From Neomoorella sulfitireducens (GTDB lineage: Bacteria; Bacillota; DSM-521; Neomoorellales; Neomoorellaceae), in the NCBI RefSeq assembly GCF_024733845.1, contig NZ_JANRHG010000013.1:1-64000 (forward strand): 64,000 nucleotides of DNA, given 5' to 3'. Positions 7,993 to 16,313 of this stretch are shown here, in pieces (position 1 is the stretch's first letter; each line of letters starts with the position of its first letter). Under the pieces are notes generated by a model. It ran no database searches and was not told the DNA's origin. It saw only the letters and a list, made by a program, of their open reading frames with translations. The translations under genes were made by a program, and so were the position numbers.

Positions 7993-8928
7993 ATGGAAAC
8001 TTCTGTTTGGATTGCTACCCTGGCAGCGGCCATAACTGCCGGTACACCCATTCTTTACGCCGCCCTGGGAGAAATCCTGGCCGAGCGGGCCGGGGTTTTA
8101 AACCTGGGAGTGGAAGGGATGATGCTGGTGGGAGCCGTTACCGGCTTCATGGTAGCGGTACGTACGGGTAATCCCTGGATGGGCTTCCTTGTGGCCATGC
8201 TGGCGGCAGGGTTGTTGGCGGCCGTCTTTGCTTTTTTAACTATTACTTTGCGCGCCAACCAGGTGGTAACCGGGCTGGCCCTGACTATTTTTGGCACCGG
8301 TTTGAGTGGTTTTCTGGGCAAACCCTATGTAGGTATTCCTTTACCTTTGAGCTTCAAACCGGTGGCGATCCCCATCCTGGCGGAAATCCCTATTATCGGC
8401 CCGGTTTTGTTCAACCATAATCCCTTGGTTTACCTGACCTATATCCTGGTGCCCTTGCTCTGGTACTATTTTTACCGCACCCGGCCGGGGCTGAACTTGC
8501 GGGCCATCGGGGAAAACCCGGCGGCTGCCGATGCCCTCGGGGTTAATGTCTTTGCCCTGCGGTATATTTATGTCATTATCGGCGGCATGCTGGCCGGTGC
8601 CGGCGGTGCCTTCCTTTCCCTGGCCTACGCCCCCAGCTGGCTGGAGAATATGACTGCCGGCCGGGGCTGGATCGCCGTCGCCCTGGTGATTTTTGCCGTT
8701 TGGGATCCCGTTAAAGCCCTCCTGGGTTCCTATCTCTTTGGCGGTGTAGATGCCCTTACCTATACCCTCCAGGCAGCTACTAAAATCGCCATTCCCTCCT
8801 TTTTCTTAAAAATGTTGCCTTACATCCTGACCCTGGTGGTCCTGATTATTGCCACCCGCCAGACCGTGGTCAAGCACATCGGAGCCCCCGGCGCCCTGGC
8901 CATTCCCTATGACCGGGAGGAAAGGTAA
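7993..8928 (+). CDS. Nucleoside/purine ABC transporter permease 2 (YufQ type)
   Basis: A 311-residue membrane permease, the second half of the transport channel. Hydrophobic segments run the whole length. The cytoplasmic coupling loop LRAIGENPAAADALGVN is near residues 167-183, and the N-terminal stretch LGEILAERAGVLNLGVEG is typical of this family. The overlapping frame after permease 1 (AAATAAATATGG) indicates translational coupling. The next gene in the same direction is ygfK, 58 bases away, so uptake and oxidation functions may be co-transcribed. Confidence 0.9.
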   Translation: METSVWIATLAAAITAGTPILYAALGEILAERAGVLNLGVEGMMLVGAVTGFMVAVRTGNPWMGFLVAMLAAGLLAAVFAFLTITLRANQVVTGLALTIFGTGLSGFLGKPYVGIPLPLSFKPVAIPILAEIPIIGPVLFNHNPLVYLTYILVPLLWYYFYRTRPGLNLRAIGENPAAADALGVNVFALRYIYVIIGGMLAGAGGAFLSLAYAPSWLENMTAGRGWIAVALVIFAVWDPVKALLGSYLFGGVDALTYTLQAATKIAIPSFFLKMLPYILTLVVLIIATRQTVVKHIGAPGALAIPYDREER

Positions 8929-8986
8929 AGGATAAATACCCGCGTAATGAGGACCTGGATTGCATTTTTACGGGGAGGAAAGACCA

Positions 8987-11900
8987 ATGGGTAGTGTGAT
9001 GCGTCCGATATCATTCAGGGATCTTTTAACCTGGATAATTGAGGAGAGGTATAAACACAACAGCGTTTTTGGCATCCCGCAGGCAAAATTTTTTCAGAAG
9101 AAAACCAATACCTCCCTGCAGTTATTTGGTGAATACCTCGATACTCCAATCGGGCCGGCTGCCGGTCCCCATACCCAGCTAGCCCAGAATATAGTGGCTT
9201 CCTATTTGTGCGGGGGCAGGTTTTTCGAGCTCAAGACGGTGCAGGTCCTGGACCGGCTGGATATTCCCAAGCCCTGTATCGATGCCGGGGATGAATGCTA
9301 TAATGTGGAGTGGTCTACGGAGCTAACCGTTGAAGAAGCATTTGCCGAATATGTTAAAGCATGGTTTTTATTACATGTTATACAAAAAGAACTGTGGGAT
9401 GCAGAGCAGCGGGGCTTCATATTCAATATGAGCGTTGGCTATGACCTGCAAGGAATAAAGTCGCCTAAAGTTGATAAATTCATCGAGGGGCTTAAAGATG
9501 CCTCACGGACCTCTATATTCCAGGAATGCAAGGCGGTTCTAAAAGAAGAAATTAAAAAGTTTACCCGGGTGGATGAAGGTTTTATTGACAGTATTTCGCC
9601 AAATATATGCCAATCCGTCACCCTTTCCACAATGCACGGATGTCCTCCGGGGGAAATAGAAACGATTTGCCGCCATCTCCTGGCCCAGAAAAAACTGCAC
9701 ACCTTTGTCAAGCTGAATCCGACCCTTTTGGGCTATGAGTTTGTAAAGGAAGCCCTGGCCGGAATGGGGTATGGTTACATTCAACTGAAAGAAGAATCTT
9801 TCAGCCATGACCTCCAGTATGACGACGGCCTGGCCCTGTTAAAGAGGCTGCAGGGGTTTGCCAGGGAACATGGCAGGGGATTCGGCGTAAAGCTTTCCAA
9901 TACCCTGGCGGTGAAAAACAATCGCGGCGCCTTACCCGGCGAGGAAATGTATCTTTCAGGCAGGGCCCTTTACCCCCTGACCATCAATCTTGCCGCCAGG
10001 CTGGCGGCGGAATTTGCCGGCCAGTTGAAAATATCCTATGCCGGCGGCGGCGATGTCTTTAACGTTCCCCAGATTTTTGCCACTGGGATCTGGCCCCTTA
10101 CCGTGGCGACGACGTTATTAAAGCCGGGAGGGTACCTGCGGTTAAAGCAATTGGCCGGGACCCTGGAAACGCAGGTGCAGGACGGGGAAGCGAGTGCAGT
10201 GGATGTGGAAAAACTGGCCGGACTTGCGGCCGCATCCCTTAAACATCCTGATTATCTTAAGGAAAAGAGGGGTACCGGCAGCCGTAAGGTGGGCAAGAAG
10301 CTGCCCTTGACGAATTGTTTTATAGCACCCTGTACTGCGGGCTGCCCTGTAGGCCAGGACGTACCGGAGTACATCAGGCTGGTGGGCGAGAAGAGATACC
10401 TTGATGCGTACGAACTTATCATCACCAAAAACCCGCTGCCTTTTATCACCGGCTCCCTTTGTCCCCAGTTCTGCGCAGAAAAATGTACCCGCCTGGACTA
10501 CGATGAGCCGGTCTGTATTCGCGAAGTAAAGAAGCTTGCGGCTGCCAGAGGTGGCGCCCATCGCCTGCAAAATAGGGGCGCAAGGGAAAGAAAGGATCTT
10601 GCCAGGGTTGCCGTTATCGGCGCCGGGCCGTCAGGCCTGGCTGCAGGCTATTTTCTTGCCCGGGCCGGCCTGGATGTTACCGTCTTTGACCGGAGGGAAA
10701 AACCGGGCGGTACTGTTCAATACATTATCCCCCCTTTCCGGATTTCCGGGGAGGCAATTAACGGGGACCTGGAGTTAATAAAAGGAGCGGGCGTGACCTT
10801 TAAGTTGGGCGCCGATCCGGGCTTTTCCGTGGCGGGGCTCCAACGGCAGGGCTATAAATATATTTACCTGGCCATAGGTGCCGGTAAAGCTAAAGCCCTG
10901 TCCTTAAAGGCCGGGGAGGAAAAAGTAGTTAACGCTGTCGATTTCCTGGAACAGTTTAAAGATGGCCGGGTAAGCGTACAGCTGGGCAAGAGGGTGGCCG
11001 TTATCGGCGGCGGGGACGTGGCTATGGACGCCGCCAGGGCGGCCCTCAGGGTGGCAGGAGTAGAAAAAGTTTATATTATTTACAGGAGAACCCGGGAGTA
11101 TATGCCGGCGAGGAGGGAAGAACTAAAGGCCGCCCTGGCGGAAGGTATCACCTTAAAGGAGTTGCTGGCCCCGCATTCCTGGTCGGGGGGGGTACTGCAG
11201 TGCCAGAAGATGCGACCCGGAGAACCGGATGCCTCCGGGAGGCCCGGGGTGGTACCCCTGGCAGGGGAATTTGAAAATATCCCGGTTGATGCCGTTATCT
11301 CAGCCATCGGCCAGGAAGTGGACTATCATTTCCTCCAGAAGAACGGTATAGAGATTAACGCGCCGGGACAAATTGCCATTGATCCTGCGACCAATGAAAC
11401 AAATATCAAAAATGTCTTCCTTGGCGGTGATGCCCTGCGCGGCCCGGCGACAATCGTGGAGGCCATTGCCGATGGCGGCAGGGTCGCCCGGGCCATCCTG
11501 GCGCGGGAAGGTATTGGGCTCCCTACCTGTAACCCTGGTAACTACTTCGAAGAACGAGAGAGGCTGCGGCAAATTAACCTCAAGAAAGGTATACTCCGGG
11601 CGCCCGGGTCTCATCCGGAAAAGGAAAATGAGCGATGCCTGGAGTGCGGCTTTGCCTGCAACATTTGCACGGAAGTGTGCCCCAACAGGGCCAATATCGC
11701 CGTTGAGGCAGCCGGGAGCTCTTTAAGGCAGGTAAACCAGGTTATCCATGTCGACGGCATGTGCAATGAATGCGGCAACTGCGCCACCTTCTGCCCCTAC
11801 GACGGCGCTCCTTATAAAGATAAACTAACCCTCTTCTGGAGGGAAGACGACTTTGACAATAGCCGTAACGACGGCTTCCTCCTGTTAAGCGGCGGTGAAA

Positions 11901-12070
11901 AACCACTTTTTAAGCTCCGGATTGACGGCAGGATTTACCGGGTAGCCTTTGATGCCAGCGGTACGGCTGCTGATGTGGGTGTAGACAGAGGTATTTTAGA
12001 CCTCGTTTGGGCAGTTTTCCGGGGGTACAGGCACCTGTTTTGCGGTGCTCATGCGGCCGGCCGGTTATAA
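8987..12070 (+). CDS. ygfK: YgfK-type flavin/iron-sulfur oxidoreductase (annotated elsewhere as putative selenate reductase subunit)
   Basis: A 1027-residue multidomain protein, close to the 1032 residues of E. coli YgfK. The N-terminal ~420 residues look like a dihydroorotate/dihydropyrimidine dehydrogenase-type domain. A GltD-like Fe-S helper follows, with cysteines in CFIAPCTAGCP (about 443) and LCPQFCAEKC (about 485). Two Rossmann folds come next, GAGPSGLAAGYFLARAG (about 544) and GGGDVAMDAARAA (about 673). Two 4Fe-4S motifs close the protein: CLECGFACNICTEVCP (about 883) and CNECGNCATFCP (about 925). ATG 8987 is chosen because GGGGAGG precedes it; an upstream in-frame TTG at 8960 has no site. 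YgfK accompanies SsnA and molybdenum hydroxylases and probably reduces or oxidises a purine-derived intermediate with NAD(P)H. Its reaction is not settled. Confidence 0.85.
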   Translation: MGSVMRPISFRDLLTWIIEERYKHNSVFGIPQAKFFQKKTNTSLQLFGEYLDTPIGPAAGPHTQLAQNIVASYLCGGRFFELKTVQVLDRLDIPKPCIDAGDECYNVEWSTELTVEEAFAEYVKAWFLLHVIQKELWDAEQRGFIFNMSVGYDLQGIKSPKVDKFIEGLKDASRTSIFQECKAVLKEEIKKFTRVDEGFIDSISPNICQSVTLSTMHGCPPGEIETICRHLLAQKKLHTFVKLNPTLLGYEFVKEALAGMGYGYIQLKEESFSHDLQYDDGLALLKRLQGFAREHGRGFGVKLSNTLAVKNNRGALPGEEMYLSGRALYPLTINLAARLAAEFAGQLKISYAGGGDVFNVPQIFATGIWPLTVATTLLKPGGYLRLKQLAGTLETQVQDGEASAVDVEKLAGLAAASLKHPDYLKEKRGTGSRKVGKKLPLTNCFIAPCTAGCPVGQDVPEYIRLVGEKRYLDAYELIITKNPLPFITGSLCPQFCAEKCTRLDYDEPVCIREVKKLAAARGGAHRLQNRGARERKDLARVAVIGAGPSGLAAGYFLARAGLDVTVFDRREKPGGTVQYIIPPFRISGEAINGDLELIKGAGVTFKLGADPGFSVAGLQRQGYKYIYLAIGAGKAKALSLKAGEEKVVNAVDFLEQFKDGRVSVQLGKRVAVIGGGDVAMDAARAALRVAGVEKVYIIYRRTREYMPARREELKAALAEGITLKELLAPHSWSGGVLQCQKMRPGEPDASGRPGVVPLAGEFENIPVDAVISAIGQEVDYHFLQKNGIEINAPGQIAIDPATNETNIKNVFLGGDALRGPATIVEAIADGGRVARAILAREGIGLPTCNPGNYFEERERLRQINLKKGILRAPGSHPEKENERCLECGFACNICTEVCPNRANIAVEAAGSSLRQVNQVIHVDGMCNECGNCATFCPYDGAPYKDKLTLFWREDDFDNSRNDGFLLLSGGEKPLFKLRIDGRIYRVAFDASGTAADVGVDRGILDLVWAVFRGYRHLFCGAHAAGRL

Positions 12071-12089
12071 TAAATTAAGGGTGGCGTCC

Positions 12090-12746
12090 ATGGATGCCTT
12101 TCAAATTATCGGCCCGGTGATGATCGGGCCATCCAGTTCCCATACGGCCGGGGCCGTGCGCATTGGGCGCCTGGCGCGGGCGATCCTGGGCGAAATACCC
12201 TGCCGGGCGGAAATATTGCTCCACGGCTCCTATGCTCGCGCGTATCGCGGTCACGGTACCGATCGCGCCCTGGTGGCCGGTCTCCTTGGTTTTAACGTCG
12301 ACGATGAACGGGTGCGGGAAGCCCTGGAGCTGGCTTTGCGGCAAGGACTGGAAGTAACCTTTAGCGAAGCAAACCTGGGGGATGTCCATCCTAATTCCGT
12401 GCAGCTTAACTTAAAAGGGAGAGAACGTGACGTCCACGTGCTAGCCTCCTCCCCGGGTGGAGGCCAGGTCGTAATAAAAAAAATTGACGACTTTCCTGTA
12501 GAGATGAGCTGTGAGTTGCCGACCTTGATAGCAACATACCCGGACCGGCCGGGGGTGATAGCCGCCGTTACGGCCCTGCTGGCCGGGGCCGGCGTGAATA
12601 TTGCCGGGATGCGGGTTTCCCGCCGGGCCGCCGGCCGGCAGGCGCTGATGGTCATGGAAACAGACCAGCCGGTTCCGGCGGGACTGGTAGCGGCCCTGCG
12701 TTCTTTACCGGCTATTGAGCGGGTGATAGCCATTGACCCGGTATAG
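12090..12746 (+). CDS. sdaAB: L-serine dehydratase beta subunit (iron-sulfur dependent)
   Basis: A 218-residue beta subunit of the 4Fe-4S L-serine deaminase that converts serine to pyruvate and ammonia. The N-terminus has the family motif GPSSSHTAGAVRIGR (residues 13-27). The C-terminal third (about 148-218, starting TLIATYPDRPGVIAAVTALL) is an ACT domain that usually senses or positions serine. The frame is open to 12045, but ATG 12090 gives the canonical MDAFQIIGPVMIGPSS start and has GGGTGG in front. It overlaps the alpha subunit gene by 14 bases. With the glycine cleavage genes downstream, this links serine, glycine and pyruvate. Confidence 0.92.
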   Translation: MDAFQIIGPVMIGPSSSHTAGAVRIGRLARAILGEIPCRAEILLHGSYARAYRGHGTDRALVAGLLGFNVDDERVREALELALRQGLEVTFSEANLGDVHPNSVQLNLKGRERDVHVLASSPGGGQVVIKKIDDFPVEMSCELPTLIATYPDRPGVIAAVTALLAGAGVNIAGMRVSRRAAGRQALMVMETDQPVPAGLVAALRSLPAIERVIAIDPV

Positions 12747-13602
12747 TTTTCACAACATGGCCGGGCTCCTGGAACTGGCCGGGAAAGAAAATTTATCCCT
12801 GGCCGGGGTTGTTATCCGTTACCAGGAGGAGCTGGAAGGTAAACCCCGCGAGGAAGTCCGGGGAATAATGGCAGGTCGCCTCCGGGTTATGCGTGAGGCG
12901 GCGCAGGAGGGATTGACAGGGGATTTTCGCTCTCCCAGCGGCCTGGTAGGTGGAGGCGGCAAGTTCCTGGAGAAATGGCGCCGGGCCGGCAGGAGCCTTT
13001 CGGGTACCATTACTGCCCGGGCTATAGCCATTGCGATGGCCGTAGCTGAAGTTAATGCCGCCATGGGCCGGGTGGTGGCGGCCCCTACGGCCGGCTCCTG
13101 CGGGATACTGCCGGGGGTGCTTTTCGCCTTGGAAGCCGAGAAAGGCCTGGCAGAAGACCAATTGGTGGACGGCTTATTTGCGGCCGCCGGCATCGGTATA
13201 GTTGCGGCCCGCCAGGCCTCCCTTTCCGGCGCAGCCCTGGGCTGCCAGGCAGAATGCGGGGTGGCTACGGCCATGGCGGCGGCTGCAGCCGTAGAAATGG
13301 CCGGGGGAAAACCGGAACAGGCCGCCGCTGCCGCCGGGGTGGCCCTCCAGGGCCTGATGGGACTGGTCTGCGACCCGGTAGGCGGCCTGGTGGAGATCCC
13401 CTGTGTCATGCGCAACGCCACCGGCGCGGCCCATGCCCTGACGGCAGCCGACATCGCCTTGGCCGGGGTCCGGTGCTATATACCCTTTGATGAGGTAATA
13501 GCCGCCATGGTCGAGGTGGGCCGTGCCCTGCCGGCATCCTTACGGGAAACCGGTACCGGCGGGATAGCTGCCTGCCCCACAGCCCGGAGGCTGGTGGAGT
13601 AG
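12733..13602 (+). CDS. sdaAA: L-serine dehydratase alpha subunit
   Basis: A 289-residue catalytic alpha subunit of the 4Fe-4S serine dehydratase. Family features include PTAGSCGILPGVLFA near residue 117, GCQAECGVATAMAAAA near residue 171, and LVCDPVGGLVEIPC near residue 214. The conserved cysteines in these blocks are the cluster-ligand candidates. The start is TTG 12733, preceded by GGGTG and overlapping sdaAB. ATG 12757 is an alternative, but it lacks a ribosome site and would drop the conserved MxRYSF stretch. The tight overlap indicates a two-gene operon. Confidence 0.9.
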   Translation: MTRYSFHNMAGLLELAGKENLSLAGVVIRYQEELEGKPREEVRGIMAGRLRVMREAAQEGLTGDFRSPSGLVGGGGKFLEKWRRAGRSLSGTITARAIAIAMAVAEVNAAMGRVVAAPTAGSCGILPGVLFALEAEKGLAEDQLVDGLFAAAGIGIVAARQASLSGAALGCQAECGVATAMAAAAAVEMAGGKPEQAAAAAGVALQGLMGLVCDPVGGLVEIPCVMRNATGAAHALTAADIALAGVRCYIPFDEVIAAMVEVGRALPASLRETGTGGIAACPTARRLVE

Positions 13603-13667
13603 GGCTTCTGCCGGGGAAACCCTGATGATTGCTAATTCCCACCTGGGATTAACTGTTCCTTGTAGGA

Positions 13668-14080
13668 TTACATGTAACCTGGAGGTGCGACCCATTTAAC
13701 CCCAAGTTTCTGAAAATCAACTTCGAATGAACAGATAGCTTCTTCCTGATTGCCAGCTAAGGCAGCAAGGTAAGCATCCACAAAATTGACATTCTTTTCA
13801 GCCATATCTTTCAGGGCTAGGATAAGCAAAGCCCGGCTTTCCGGGTAAATGCCGTCGGCACAGATAAAGGAGATCAAATTTTCAGCTATCACCTTTTTCG
13901 GGTACTTATAAAAAGAGGACAGCACCCAGACGGTTTCGGCTAATACCAGGGGGATACCCTTAGACCGATGTCCCCTTTTTCAGCCCGGGCCATTAGTTTC
14001 AGGGTTTTGACAGCCATTTCGGGTGGATCGCCAGTGATAAAACGGAGAATAACATTGGCATCAATCCACAAATAGGTCAT
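13668..14080 (-). pseudogene. PIN-domain toxin (VapC-like), broken by a one-base frameshift
   Basis: Read on the minus strand from ATG 14080, the frame starts MTYLWIDANVILRFITGD with the first catalytic aspartate, then runs into a stop near 13950. The rest of a normal PIN domain continues in a neighbouring frame down to 13668 (GIPLVLAETVW, then NFVDAYLAAL with the later acidic residues). One extra base at about 13959-13963, where an A run is short, would restore a single protein of about 137 residues. It follows an intact AbrB-type antitoxin gene by five bases. Either the toxin is inactivated in this strain or the assembly has a homopolymer error. Confidence 0.75.
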
Positions 14081-14085
14081 AATAG

Positions 14086-14346
14086 CTATGTCTCCTTGTG
14101 CAGAACTTGCCGGGCCATTTCCCCAGCGACCTCTTCGCGAACCTTAGCCGTACCGGGATAGGGTCTTGACGCAGGTAAGGCCGCATAAAGCTCGGTTAAG
14201 GGTTTTCGCTTTAATGCCCGGAGTTTAACCTCACCATCTGTATTGATATCAAACAATAGATCGTCTCCAGGTTGAAGGCTTAACCTGCGGCGGACAGCTA
14301 CAGGGATGGTGACCTGTCCCTTACTTGTTAATTTGGCCCTAAACAT
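14086..14346 (-). CDS. AbrB/SpoVT-type antitoxin
   Basis: An 86-residue swapped-hairpin DNA-binding protein. Residues 1-45 (MFRAKLTSKGQVTIPVAVRR onward, with LQPGDDLLFDI) are a typical AbrB/MazE-like fold. The remaining basic/acidic tail is the likely toxin-neutralising part. It precedes a PIN-domain gene by five bases, the standard antitoxin-toxin order, and probably represses its own promoter. The partner toxin is frameshifted, so the antitoxin may now stand alone. Confidence 0.85.
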   Translation of the reverse strand: MFRAKLTSKGQVTIPVAVRRRLSLQPGDDLLFDINTDGEVKLRALKRKPLTELYAALPASRPYPGTAKVREEVAGEMARQVLHKET

Positions 14347-14484
14347 AAAGGCACATCCTTACATTAAATTTATGCCTTACATCAGCCGGTGTCAAGGAAA
14401 GATTACCTGAAATTTTTTTAGGCGGCAGGAATTTATCCCTGCAGGACGAATACATTAATGTAAAATAAAACTGCATACCGGGCG

Positions 14485-14735
14485 GATGAAGGGAGTGGAA
14501 GAGACCCTTTTTCGGGGCGCCGAAGGAGCAATTTCCCCCGGTTGGTGACAGGGGAAGGAACCTCTCAGGCAAAAGTACTACTCCCGGACCCAGCTCTGGA
14601 GAGTTCCCTTAAAACCGGTTTAAACGGCCGGGGCTGGTTGCGTACCTTGACAGCGCCAGGGAAGCACCGGTTTTAAGGGACACCAAAGGGGAAGGCAGGC
14701 AACTGCCTAATCTCTCAGGTATAAGGACAGAGGCC
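14485..14735 (+). promoter_or_regulatory. Tandem glycine riboswitch
   Basis: Two aptamers are recognisable. Aptamer 1 (about 14485-14600) has GGCGCCGAAGGAGCAA, CTCTCAGGCAAAAG and a closing CTCCCGGACC, followed by the linker CTCTGGAGAG. Aptamer 2 (about 14594-14733) ends with ATCTCTCAGGTATAAGGACAGAGG. Glycine binding to such tandems turns on glycine cleavage genes, and gcvT starts 64 bases downstream. Aptamer 2 is unusual. Its P2 arm is a perfect 15-bp helix, 14605-14619 with 14666-14680, carrying a 46-base extension. The core reads CACCAAAGGGGAA where CACCGAAGG is usual. A terminator hairpin follows at once at 14733-14766. Confidence 0.93.
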
Positions 14736-14766
14736 ATCACCGCATAGTGCGGCGATGGCTTTTTTT
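14733..14766 (+). terminator. Intrinsic terminator of the glycine riboswitch
   Basis: GCCATCACCGCA 14733-14744 pairs with TGCGGCGATGGC 14748-14759 (one G-U), with loop TAG and a run of seven Ts 14760-14766. It directly abuts aptamer 2 and would be the switched element controlling read-through into gcvT. Confidence 0.9.
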
Positions 14767-14798
14767 GTGGACATACTAACTAAAGCGAGGTGGAATAA

Positions 14799-15899
14799 GT
14801 GGCGGAACTGAAAAAGACACCTTTGTATGAGGAACATATAGCCGCCGGGGCCAGGATGGTGGAATTCGGCGGCTGGCTGATGCCCCTCCAGTACACCGGC
14901 ATCATCGAAGAACACCGGCAGGTGCGCAACTGTACCGGGCTCTTCGATGTATCCCACATGGGCGAGATTGTCATTAAAGGACCGGATGCTTTTAAGCTGG
15001 TGCAAAAACTAATTACCAACGATGCCGCCCGGGCCCGGGGCGACAGGGTGATTTACAGTCCCATGTGTTACCCGGACGGCGGCGTCGTCGACGACCTCCT
15101 GGTCTATCCCCAGGGTGAAGGAGAGTACCTGCTGGTAGTCAATGCCGGCAATATCGAGAAAGACGTGGCCTGGCTCCGGGATAACGCCGCCGGCCTGGCA
15201 GTAGAAGTAAGGGATATATCCCCGGCTACGGCGCAGCTGGCCCTCCAGGGTCCCCGGGCCCTGGAAATCCTTCAACCCCTGGCGGAGGCGGGACTTTCCT
15301 CCCTGGGATACTACCACTGGACCAGGGGCCGGGTCCTGGGGGTTGATTGCCTGATTTCCCGTACCGGTTATACCGGGGAAGACGGTTTTGAGATTTATTT
15401 TGCGTCGGCCGAAGCCCCCGCCCTGTGGCGCCACCTTTTGGCGGCCGGGAAAGAAATGGGCCTGGTAGCGGCCGGGCTGGGGGCCCGGGATACCCTGCGC
15501 CTCGAAGCAGCCCTGCCCCTTTACGGCCATGAGCTGGGACCGGACATCAGCCCCCTGGAAGCGGGCCTGGACCGCTTTGTTTGCTTGGACAAGGGTGAAT
15601 TCAACGGCCGGGTGGCCCTGGCGGCGCAGAAAGAAGCCGGCGTCAAGCGCCGGCTGGTAGGCCTGGCCATGGTTGACCGGGGCATTCCCCGGCCGGGGTA
15701 CCCCGTGCTGGCGGGCGGCCGGGAAATCGGTTATATTACTTCCGGTTCCTATGCCCCCACTTTAGGGAAAAATATTGCCCTGGCCCTGGTGGCAGCAGGA
15801 ACTATCGGTGCCGGCGCCGAAGTAGAGGTGAGCATCCGCGAACGTTTACAGCGTGCCGTGGTGGTGAATCTCCCCTTTTACCGCCGGCCCAGAAAGTAA
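14799..15899 (+). CDS. gcvT: Glycine cleavage system T protein (aminomethyltransferase)
   Basis: A 366-residue aminomethyltransferase that moves the methylene group from aminomethyl-lipoyl-H protein to tetrahydrofolate and releases ammonia. The start is GTG 14799 after GAGGTGG, giving the family opening MAELKKTPLYEEHIAAGARM. Typical segments include GLFDVSHMGEI, LALQGPRALEIL, the folate-binding region SRTGYTGEDGFEIYF, and GLGARDTLRLEAALPLYGHEL. It is the first gene of a riboswitch-controlled gcvT-H-PA-PB operon. In an acetogen this pathway can run in either direction, linking glycine to methylene-THF. Confidence 0.96.
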   Translation: MAELKKTPLYEEHIAAGARMVEFGGWLMPLQYTGIIEEHRQVRNCTGLFDVSHMGEIVIKGPDAFKLVQKLITNDAARARGDRVIYSPMCYPDGGVVDDLLVYPQGEGEYLLVVNAGNIEKDVAWLRDNAAGLAVEVRDISPATAQLALQGPRALEILQPLAEAGLSSLGYYHWTRGRVLGVDCLISRTGYTGEDGFEIYFASAEAPALWRHLLAAGKEMGLVAAGLGARDTLRLEAALPLYGHELGPDISPLEAGLDRFVCLDKGEFNGRVALAAQKEAGVKRRLVGLAMVDRGIPRPGYPVLAGGREIGYITSGSYAPTLGKNIALALVAAGTIGAGAEVEVSIRERLQRAVVVNLPFYRRPRK

Positions 15900-15917
15900 A
15901 AAAGGAGGAATGGGAAC

Positions 15918-16310
15918 GTGGAATTCCCCGCCAACCTGTATTACAGCAAGGATCATGAATGGGTGGAGGTTGAAGGCAACCGCGCCCGCATCGGCATTAC
16001 CGACTATGCCCAGGAATCCCTGGGGGACATCGTCTTTGTCGAGTTGCCCCAGGTAGGCGACGAGCTGGCTGCCGGTGACAGCTTTGGCGTCGTCGAGTCC
16101 GTAAAGTCGGCCTCCGATGTCTATGCCCCTATAGGCGGCAAAGTCATTGCCGTCAATGAAGCCCTCCTGGATTCACCCCAGGACATCAACGCCGACCCTT
16201 ACGGCAAGGGCTGGATGATCGAACTGGAAATGAGTGACCCGGCCGAAGTAGAAGACCTGATGGATGCCGGCGCTTACCAGCAGCTGGTAAAGGAGGAGAA
16301 GGGGGAGTAA
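15918..16310 (+). CDS. gcvH: Glycine cleavage system H protein (lipoyl carrier)
   Basis: A 130-residue lipoyl carrier shuttling the aminomethyl group between P and T proteins. The lipoylated lysine is K63 in GVVESVKSASDVYAP. The start is GTG 15918 with AAAGGAGGAA in front. The order gcvT-gcvH-gcvPA-gcvPB is that of Firmicutes. The octanoyl/lipoyl transferase at 19175 is the likely modifying enzyme and lies at the end of the same run. Confidence 0.96.
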   Translation: MEFPANLYYSKDHEWVEVEGNRARIGITDYAQESLGDIVFVELPQVGDELAAGDSFGVVESVKSASDVYAPIGGKVIAVNEALLDSPQDINADPYGKGWMIELEMSDPAEVEDLMDAGAYQQLVKEEKGE

Positions 16311-16313
16311 GGG

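Noticed and set aside
12757-13602. Shorter sdaAA starting at ATG 12757
   Set aside because: No ribosome-binding site in front, and it removes residues that match the family N-terminus; TTG 12733 is better supported.
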